Assembly: GCA_027922465.2 (NCBI GenBank)
Contig: BQMF02000013.1
Span: forward strand, 682,001 to 746,000
DNA length: 64,000 bases
From: Turritopsis dohrnii
Taxonomy: Eukaryota; Cnidaria; Hydrozoa; Anthoathecata; Oceaniidae
Direction of reading: 5' to 3'
In this document: piece by piece, positions 54,804-64,000 of the stretch
Position numbering within the stretch: position 1 is the first letter of the stretch
Layout: every line of letters begins with the position of its first letter
Position numbers and translations under genes: made by a program
Notes under the pieces: generated by a model
What the model was told of the DNA's origin: nothing
Seen by the model: the letters and a program-made list of their open reading frames with translations, nothing else
The model's database searches: none

Positions 54804-57800
54804 TCACTGATTACCTTCTCTTGACATATGCAAAATGGTGAATCCTCCATATTGGCAATACTTCCAATCTGCATACAAGTCATCACCAAAATTCTTTTTG
54901 ATCAATCGAGCACAATAACCATTTAAATCTTTTATAAGAAATGCCTCGCCAGCTGAATGTCGGACTTTTTGAAACATTAAATTTGAAGTTTGGCAATTAT
55001 CATTCAGTACAAAAGCCAAGTTATTGACATTCAAGCATAAGCCTAATAAGAAAAGGCGATAGTAACTTTTTGCTGCCAACATGGTGCTAACACTAAATAG
55101 GTGAAAGGTTTACAGAAACGGACCCATTTCTGCTTTATAAAGTGGATAAAGATCATTCAATGTTATTTTTTATTAATTGTCTTGAACTAAGCAATAACAT
55201 GATAACAATAACACAACATAATAATAGTACAACAGGAATACAAACAGTGTCCAGTGGCCTGATAGCCTACTATCCTTCATAAAGGTTCATTAGCTATTCA
55301 TAGCCAAACTCTGTTGAAGCAACAGGCCATAAAAATAATGGATTGCCATGATTACTATAACTACATGCAGTCCTACTGGCACTGGTATGATGGCAATTTA
55401 CTGCATTTAATAATATAAATAATAATATAATCTCTTATTAAGTGCATTGAAGAATGCGTGAGACTGGATACCATAACACAAGCAAAAATTACATTCAGAT
55501 CAGATAGCTTCATATTTAACCTCTCCCATTTGACATACTTTGGCATAAATTATTATGATTGGGAGTAATGGTTCTTAATGCTTCAAGTAAATAAAGTTTT
55601 AATTTCAAATACAATTTATTTTAAAACAACATGATATATACCTGTTCTTGTATGAATCAATCTGTTATGGTGATATGTAAACATGAAATCTGGTCCACTA
55701 CATTTTGAAGATTTTTTCAAAGGATATTCTTTGTTAGCTATACTGAAATCAGCTGTCAAGCATTCGGTATCTGAACTGGGCTTGATGATGTAAGAAGTTA
55801 TATCTAATGTATTAAGACAAGTGCTTCAGTATTTTTCAGTATATTTTAGTACTCAATATCAATCGTAAATATCCTTCTTTCAATACAACTATGTTGTTAA
55901 ATAAACACTACATACCACTTGTACATCCATACAACTCAATTCTCATACAAATTTTATGTTCTAGTATCCCATCATCATTCCAAGAGACAGGATGTACACG
56001 CACAAAGCGAGCTTGAAAACGTGGCATGAACCAGTGTGTAACAACAGTATTTGAATCTGTATTTCCAACAAAAGTCTAAGAACATTTTTAAAATCATTTA
56101 ATTTTCTATACTAGTTTCAAATTCATTATTACTTTGGAATTACAGTAATATAAAACTAGAAAAATTGTTAACAAACCATTTTCTGACCAAGTTGTTGATA
56201 CTTCGAATATTTGCTGCCATCAACAGAATACATGACTCTATATGCGCTGACCCAGTCTTCACGATCTTTGTGGCCTTGTGTTGAAATTCCTGACAATGTC
56301 ATTTGCTAGGAAAATGAAAAAGATGAAAGAAGACAACATAAGAAAATTATTGTTGACTGTTTTTTTTAGTAACACCCTTTCAGAGAAACATACCTTTCCT
56401 AAGTCAACCAGCAAGTATTGCCCAGCATCAATTTTAGATGCACACCAGCCAGAAAACATTAAACTGTTAAGTCTTGCAAAATATGGCTGGAAATGTTTGC
56501 CAGCACTAGAAGATGCAGTAATTCTTCTATCGGGAATTTTATTATCTTGCAAGCCAAGAGGATATGTACAGGCTATAATAAGAACCCAATATACCTTGTT
56601 GACACCATACTTCACACATATTAATCTTCATATGCCATTATGACTTATTTTTGTATTTGTATGGCTTATCTTGTATTTTTGTACATATGACCATTTCTTG
56701 TACAAATGTCCATGAACTAGTACACAGGAATTTAAATCATTGAATCATTCTGAACATCTCAGAGAAATTGGAATTGTTTAGGTTTTTTGTTGAAAAAATA
56801 AAAGTTATCCATTTATTTTTTATTCTGCAACAAATCAATTAGACTTGAAAAGAAATTTGCCATGTTAAATTCTGTATATGTAACTGAAGATGGTGTAATA
56901 CCGAAAAGCTTTTTACAAAATAAATATATTTTATACGTAATCAATGAGACTTGTAAGTGCTTTTCTTGTACAATTCTGGTTTTTACCAGTTCTCAGCAAC
57001 TTACCTGGAAATGGTTGTTTGTTTTGATCAATGAGATCTAGTTGAATAGTTTCCGCTACTTCACATGAGCCACATTCTACTTTGCAGGAGCTCTCTTTGA
57101 TCACTTGTTTGCTTATCTAAAAACAAGATGTTTATTTCTTATAATTCCAGCTTATTTTTGGTGAATATAATGAAATTTATATTTTTATATTTATATTTTA
57201 TATTTATATTATATCTAAACAAAATAAACACAATATATTTTCAAATCTCCACAAATGTAATACAATTGACTCCAGACTCCATGATCACTTGCCAGGCAAT
57301 TGGTCTACCAACTGTGCTATCATTTCAATGCTATTTTTCTAATTCATAGTAGACAAGGGGAGCTTACACTCATTGCTTCCAATCTAGGACTTGAATCCTG
57401 CAACTCTGTGAAATTTATTGAGATGATGCAGAGATGGAGTTCAACTACTATCCAACCTGTTTGCTTTGTGGCAATTGTTAAAGCTCAGTGCATTGGGGAA
57501 AGGCGTATACCAAACAAAACCCTGGTTTCTGACTACGTCCATTTTCAGCCATGTGGTAAAGTTACTTTGTTTTTAACTCAATGCAATCAAGTCAGGGTTG
57601 AGCTGTGGTTTTTGAAAAATATAAATTCATAAATTTTTAAAGTAAGTATATACTACATTTCTATCAATTAACTTATTTTATAACTAATTTTATATTTAAT
57701 TTTTTATGTAGGTCCACATCAGTTCAAAACTGTACCTTTTTTACCTACGGAAAATAAATAATAAATAAATAAATAAATGTTTACACCTTAAAACAAACAA

Positions 57801-60800
57801 TAATATTTTTTATCATTTCTGGGAAAAGAAAGAAAGAAAATTTTAAAAGATCTATGACTTCGTTGGAAATGCCAGTTCTATCTTTTTCAGTTACGCTTTA
57901 ACTATATAGGCACAAGAATTCTTTAATGATTTCAGAAGTCATCTGTCTTTTCCCTCAAATGTTCATATTGTAAAAGTCCTTTTACTTGCAAGGATATGTT
58001 GTTCCAAAATAATGAAGTAAAGAAAAGAATATGGATATGTATATCTCAAATTAACAGTTTACTAAATCAGAAATACAGTTATATACATTCAAAATTATTA
58101 TCTTCAAAATGAATTTCAGTTTATAGTGATGTGGTATTTGCAATGTCTTTGTTAATAGTGTCAAAATTAGTTCATTTACTCCACAAGGAGAATTGATCTT
58201 ATAATCAAATTTCATTAAAAATTACCTTTAATTTGAAGTGAGTGCCACGTAAATCAATCCTAGATGATCCTTTCAGACATAGTTTTTTCCCACACAATGT
58301 TGGTTGACCATATTTTAAGTATGTACTTGATGCAAATGTTGGATCAGCTGTGATGATCTCCAAAGTTGAAATTTTTAGTCGAACACGTGAAAAATATGAT
58401 GTCAAATTGAAGAATGGAAAATTTCCCAAAACTAAAGGAAACATTAAAAACATCAAAAAGGAAATGTGCTGTCAAGAGTTTCTTTAGTAATTCATTATTT
58501 AAAATAGACATACCAAGATCATTTCCGTAATCACACTTTTCATCCTTAGAAATTCTCACAAAATTTTTGTGGATACCAGATGGCAAAGTCAAATACTCTT
58601 TTGGTCTGCTTGATTTCATTTGATGACAGTATATGGGCACCTCTTTTTCGGAATTATCATGATTGAAAACACGAACAGAATATTCACCATCTACTATAGT
58701 GCCAGTCAATTTCTGAACACTCAGACAGTCGACTAAGAGAAAAGCAAAAATTATATCTTTTTTATTGCTTTCCTGTATTTATTTCTATATATTCTATCTT
58801 TACTTTGAAAAAGTCAATGGGAATCTTTCTTGGAATATACTAAAGAACAATCTTTATGAGAAATAGACACACTTACCTGATAAATCTGCCTGCGTTACAT
58901 TGGTAATCAATTTTCCACGAAGAGGACGCGGAGTAAAACATTGCCCAGTAAATTGTTGAAGTTTTCTTGAAAACTCCACAAGCCACCAAATTCTCCAATC
59001 ACAATGTAATTTGTTACGACTCAAATCCCTAAAATAATCCAGAATATCTTATTTTTCGTCACTTTCGTTTATGTGTAGTCGGCTCTTTTGAAATCTAATG
59101 TTTCTTAGAAGTGTTTGAAGTGAAAAATCAGTTGCTAATAACAAAAAAAGGCTTCGCAGGTAGAAATGATGATTTATGAAATTGTTTTTCCTCGTCACAT
59201 AGTTTCCTCAGATCTAGGGATTTTCTTAGTAGAACGAAATCGCTTTACAAAGAGTTGAGTAAAGTCTGTCAGAGAGGCGAAGTGATCGGGAGAATCTTTT
59301 TTCTCCCGTTCACAAACGCATTTCTCAATGACCGTTAACCACCGGTCGTTCCTTTCAGCCTGCCGATATTTACCACTCCCACCAAAGTATCTCTAAAAAT
59401 TGTCACCGGGACCAAATAGTTTTCAATATTTTTGCTTACAGTCTTCGCAATCCAGCATTTTGCTCGAATATGGATTCATCAATTGTTGTGATATCGTTTC
59501 CACTGAGATCTCTAGCGAAGAATAGAATATTGATATCAATATTACATATTATGATGACCAGCTTTAACACATCATGAGAGATGATCGGCGAAATTTCAGC
59601 CGTGTACTTCTCAACACGTCTACTTACAGTCTCTTGTTCTTAAAATATCCCCTTCCCTTCTGTAAATTACACTATTATATTTTTTTTGATTAAAGCAAAA
59701 TTTGGATATTTCACTATGAGGAAACAAAATCTCCTTTATAAAAATCAGGTTTTAAAAGTACGAAAGGAATTGTTAGAGTGAAATGTTTCGGAAAAAAGAA
59801 GGGAAGAAATATTTTTGAACAATGAAATAGTGCATATATCCCATACAGTGTGTGCAGTAGTGAATTCAACCCAATAAACGATTGATCATCCACAAGTGAA
59901 ATACTGTTGCCATGGAGTAATCTAAAATAAACCCATCATTTCTCGTAAGTAAAACAGACCTATAAGAAGCTGAGATTTGCATAGTTTATGAATAGAAGTG
60001 ATACATTGGGCATTAAGAATAAAGCAATGAAAAACGGATCGATGAACGCTGTGACGTGAGAAAAAGAACGGACCTGTCTCATTTTATTTACTTTCTTGTC
60101 ATATGCACTTCGATATGTAATAGTATTGGAAAAATAAAATTTAATGAAATCTTAAACAATTATAAGCAGTCAAAGCAGTCAAAACAGTGACTAAAAAGCG
60201 CTAACAGATGTATCATAACAAGTGAAAACTGGCCAATCAGTCTAAGATAGCCTCTTAAATTTACTTGGGTCAGTGAGCATCAAATGTTTTAAAGGACTTT
60301 CCTACATACAAAAGGTTTGATGAACTTATAAATTATCATAAAATGAATCTACTCTAAGCTTTCCTTTCAGGCCAGTAATTGTAGGTGCTATACCTTAAAA
60401 GGCGATGCATATTTTTGGTAGTGGTAAGAGATACATCTTTCTCGTATCTCCGAAACTGCACTCCTTCACGGGTGCTTGGTATGAATCAGCATGTTTTATT
60501 AAGATTATCACTGTAAATAAGGAACTTTTGATATGCAAAGCGCTTCCACAAGACGACTTAACGTGAGATACAAGGAACGTATATTATTGAAATCTGCTTA
60601 CCTAAGCAGAAAATTCGAACCGTTTGTTTACTTCTTGTTTGATTACGTCACTTAAGTATGTGGCATCTTACGTCCAAACACTAACGTCATTCATGTCTCA
60701 AATTTCTGACTTTTATTACCTTTTTACTTCAATACAAACTATGATTTAACCTTCGTTATTCATCTATAAGAAGTAGGAGGATATGTTTTTCCGCAATGTG

Positions 60801-62379
60801 AAAGTTAATGAGTCTTTTAAGGTTGTCGGAATTAAATCCTTCACGACTGGACGCAATATTGTTTTCATCGTTAATCCATTAAAAGAAATTTTTGAAAAAA
60901 AACCGATGATGGAAATTTAGATATAGCTGAAATTTAGATATAGCTGAAATTTAGATATAGCTGAACCTTCACAGGAAAAAAAGTACTTGAAATAATTCAA
61001 AGTTAAATTTTTGTCCGTTTTTGGCAATGTACTTAAATCTGAATGTTCAGTTGAAGTTTGATCAGAAAAGTGATGATAAGATGAGAAGGTTCACAAAAAC
61101 TTTTAGTATTCTTTTATACAAAACGAAAAGAGTGTAGCTATAGCAACATAAAATCATTGGTGATGATCTTGTGATCTACCTATTTGCAGGACTAGCATTT
61201 CCAGAACTGATTATCTTTTCAGTTTGACTGAGAAAATTCCTTCTGTAAAATCCGGATCAGAATCCGACACCCACTAGGTGTTAAATCGGGAAAATTGTTA
61301 GAACATAATTTAAGAAAACACTGCGGTGTATACGAAAGGAATGTTCGTTTTATTGTTACTCGAAACATTTTGAAGTTATCCTTTCGCTTCAAAACACAAA
61401 ACAATAAACATTTCGTTAATGACCTTTCTTAAAAAATGTCGGGTGTTTCTACCTTTCTAAATATTCAAAGTTTATTAAGAAAATCATTGACGAAATCTTT
61501 AACCAGACATCGTATGGTGACGGTGTCAGAAATGTACCTTTTCTAGCACCTATTTTTCCAATGTCATTCACTTCCCTCTACACTCTATGATGTACCCGTG
61601 ATGATGTACATATACGTTTTTTCCATTCTCATACCAAATATTCGATAAAAGCATACTTTCATTAAGTTGGGTAAGTTTTTTACCCCTTGAGAAGTTATTC
61701 AGCAATCGTAGTTAATAAACACATCAATCGATTAATTTCAACCAATATGGAGAAGGTGCTCCAAAGTTCGCTGAGCAAGTAGTCAATTGACTTAACAATC
61801 TTGACCATGTCGTGTCGTAGAATCAACAAGGATTATATTTCTGAATGTTTCGTCTAACCTTTAACTGTAGCATACAAAGCGTTTCAATAATGAGCATCAT
61901 GAACTTTTGAAATGTTTGTTCATGTGTGTATGGCGAATACTTGTTTGGGAAAACTTATTTATAACACAATTTGTATAACGTGAGATTATGTGCATGAGCA
62001 CACAACTGTTGTTGTGAGTGACCAGCTTTTCAACGAAATCATTATCATTATAATTATTATTTTTTTTTTGAGAAACTGAAATACAAACAGAGTCTCATTA
62101 ATTAGGCCGGAAATAAAAAACGCAAGCAAATCGCATAAGCAAATAAACAAAAAGGGTATAAATAAAATAAATAAAACGAAAGAAAGTTAGTCCTTACAGT
62201 TCGGATGTCTGTTCTGGAATGTCTTTTGGGATACTTTTAAATCCAAGATTTGAACAATCAACTCGATAGGAATATCCAGTCCTCAACGGAACCCACTCCA
62301 TTTTGCAGCTATCGACATCAAGTGCAAAATTTGATGGTAGCATAACAATCAATAATGTAAAACAACAATTCAAATTCAT
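54804..62379 (-). CDS. LRR / GON-like / discoidin / beta-trefoil extracellular protein (or N-terminal half of the GPCR)
   Basis: Twelve exons: 62198-62379, 59847-59921, 59440-59511, 58877-59028, 58514-58732, 58226-58431, 57005-57116, 56394-56572, 56177-56305, 55916-56075, 55642-55803, 54804-55042. Read to its stop it gives 628 residues. Order: signal peptide (NCCFTLLIVMLPSNFA) and LRR N-cap; two 24-residue repeats (LLLHGNSISLVDDQSFIGL, DLSGNDITTIDESIF); LRR C-cap (LSRNKLHCDWRIWWL); a GON-like domain, residues about 161-339 (DGEYSVRVF, VPIYCHQMKSSRPKEYLTL, IDLRGTHFKLK), otherwise known at the C-terminus of ADAMTS9/20; an F5/8 type C domain, residues 340-495 (SGWCASKIDAGQYLLVDLGK, ARFVRVHPVSW, MRIELYGC); then a three-fold CL...C repeat resembling a ricin-type trefoil. 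Secreted or cell-surface adhesion role likely. The last exon has a donor (GAAG|GTAATC, exon end 54815) four codons before the stop, in the same phase as the first Ig exon. Confidence 0.82.
57257..57405 (-). repeat. tRNA-like SINE fragments in an intron
   Basis: On the minus strand GATAGCACAGTTGGTAGACC (A-box-like) leads to ATTGCCTGGCAAGTGATC, an anticodon-arm-like stretch. A B-box-like GGATTCAAGTCC lies at about 57400 in a second partial unit. Degenerate; no intact tRNA. Confidence 0.4.
59922..62197. other. Long first intron of the LRR gene
   Basis: 2.3 kb without further LRR exon that I can find. Contains the 17-bp tandem repeat. Nothing else recognised. Confidence 0.5.
60912..60962 (+). 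repeat. Three perfect 17-bp tandem repeats
   Basis: GAAATTTAGATATAGCT three times without change, in the first LRR-gene intron. Confidence 0.95.
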
Positions 62380-64000
62380 GGTTTAGCTGTACGATATCTC
62401 TTGAAGTAAACGTTTCCTTGAACCATACAAAATTTGTGTCTGTATCATACCATTATAGGTATATCGAAATATTCACAACATTTCTTTTATAAACAATCGC
62501 CTAGTTGTTTTACTGAAAGCTTTACCACAGATTTAAAATTCCCAAGTTATTTCAGACAGCAGTTCTCTTTTATGTTTCGTTGTATTTACAAATAGCGTAA
62601 AAACATTTGCTTTTCGAGTCTTCTCCAATTGATCAAAATAAAGTGTATATCTAAATGTAAAGCAAATCTTGAAGTAAAAATTACTTAACTATTTCTTTAT
62701 CTTCGCTTTCAATTGACTCGTGTAACGAAAATGACCGTTGCTTAAGAAAACCATTTTTTTATTATATATTTGAAAAATAATTTTAAATCCGTAAGTTGTA
62801 ATAACAGTGTAAGTAGATTTGCTTTGATAAGTTATTACCAACACACGCTCTCCATCGTTGGTGAAAATTCTAAATAAAATGTTTGTTTGACAAGCGTTAG
62901 AAATTGAAAGTGCATATACAACAATATTTCCAACATTCCTGTTCTTTTATTTATTGAAAATATGTTTAAAGATGTTATCTTACAGATCCCTGTGTTTGTT
63001 TTTCTATTTATACAATGTTTTTCTCCAAGTTCAATGAAAGCTTACTTCCGCCAGTCGTTCTTTTGTAGTGTTACTTGATGTCGCGTGAAATCCGAAAAAA
63101 AAAAAAATCTGTTTTCTTTCAAGTTCACTTAAAAACTAAGTAACAGATGTCTTTGCAACGAGAAATTTCCGAGATACCTATGGAGTTTGAAATGAACTTG
63201 AGAAAGAAGCTGCTCATTATAAAAAACTGTTTCTGAATTGGTAAAAAAAACGTTTCTAAAAAGTTCTGCTGGTATATTTTCGTTTACAAATAAATGTAAT
63301 TACTCGAAGCCTGACGACGAAGGTATCAACAGCCCTTCGAAATATTGCTGCAACGCAACGCAACAACTTGTAATTTTGACAATGTAAACTCTGAAATTTC
63401 ATATAAATATATCATGTCAATTCTAAGGTTGATTATTACAAAAACAAACCCTAAAGAATCCTTTTTTAACAAAATCGTATTAAAGCTTGTTAGTAACCTA
63501 AAAGTCCGATGTACGGACATCATTAATTTAATGATGTTTCTTCAGTATTCAACCCAGTTGTTTTTGTTTTTTTTTGTTCATCAATAATGAAGGCGGTATG
63601 TGGTCAAACAGTCCAACAAAATATTATTTCGCTAATCCTATAAGCTATAAGGAAACGTTTGACCAATAAATAGAATTTAATTCTACTTGATGAACCGGAT
63701 CACTTTTTTTATATAAGTACACGATCATTATCCTTCTAATGGAAACGTAAGATATGTTTCTAAACCAATCATCAGGATAAGCTTAAAAGTTTGAGAGGAT
63801 TACGTCGCTATTCAATGAAACACAGAGAAAAAATCTCTACGAGGGAGATTTTTTTTAAAAAATAATTGTGATGTGTTGACTCGCTTCAGGGTTTGCGAAA
63901 GATTGCTAATCTGTTCCCTTTAACCATGCCTCTTTCTTGTGTTTTTATTTAAGTCAATCAACTCTAATTTGGTAAAATATGATTTCTATCAAAAGATGAA
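62380..64000. other. 5' flank of the LRR gene
   Basis: AT-rich, no coding exon seen. The promoter of the minus-strand gene should lie just above 62400. Contains the 50-bp repeat at 63301-63350. Confidence 0.45.
63301..63350 (-). repeat. 50-bp repeat, inverted copy of 501-550
   Basis: TACTCGAAGCCTGACGACGA through AATATTGCTG is the reverse complement, with a few changes, of 501-550. Confidence 0.7.

Noticed and set aside
55043..55082. A separate gene starting at ATG 55082 with a signal peptide
   Set aside because: The segment just before codon GLCLNV is better explained as intron: TTCTTATTAG is a good acceptor at 55043 and the discoidin gene needs this exon in exactly this phase.
56278..57632. 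Plus-strand frames of 110-121 codons in the LRR/discoidin gene
   Set aside because: They overlap supported minus-strand exons or an intron full of tRNA-like repeat; no domain seen.

Overview
This is a window of nuclear DNA from an animal. It is AT-rich, its genes are split by many short introns with GT-AG borders, and it is full of short inverted-repeat transposons. The protein families present (a PEA3-type ETS factor, an adhesion GPCR with extracellular modules, a DZIP3-type HEPN protein, a DIRS retrotransposon) fit an early-branching invertebrate. My best guess is a cnidarian, possibly a hydrozoan, but this is inference and no species marker was found. I built the gene models by hand from splice signals and reading phase. 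The exon lengths of all complete genes sum to whole codons.

Layout. 0-2.5 kb: 5' part of a minus-strand PDSS1 (decaprenyl diphosphate synthase subunit 1) gene whose 3' exons lie off the left edge. 2.6-5.7 kb: transposon debris (Harbinger-like remnant, MITEs, a tRNA-like repeat). 5.9-10.7 kb: an apparently complete DIRS-type tyrosine-recombinase retrotransposon inserted inside a MITE; its gag-recombinase frame stays open across the whole RT/RNase H frame. 11.5-13.4 kb: a 2-kb inverted-repeat element with arrays of palindromes at both ends. 15.2-16.5 kb: small plus-strand PH-domain gene. 17.3-22.8 kb: satellite-like array, pogo-like and LINE fragments, MITEs. 24.4-28.5 kb: plus-strand seven-exon PEA3-subfamily ETS factor. 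30.9-31.7 kb: minus-strand two-exon gene of unknown function. 33.2-34.4 kb: minus-strand DZIP3-type HEPN gene. 35-43 kb: repeats, a 120-bp tandem repeat and one uncertain coding exon.

43.2-62.4 kb, minus strand: the main locus. The distal part encodes signal peptide, leucine-rich repeats, a GON-like domain, an F5/8 type C (discoidin) domain and a beta-trefoil lectin-like domain. The proximal part encodes a 29-exon adhesion GPCR: signal peptide, six Ig-like domains, Sushi, calcium-binding EGF, GAIN/GPS, seven TM helices and a long tail ending in a PDZ-type motif. Either these are two tandem genes (about 628 and 1640 residues), or one receptor of about 2251 residues with an internal second promoter. 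The last distal exon carries a phase-compatible donor just before its stop codon, which makes the single-gene model a serious option and the most interesting point in the window.
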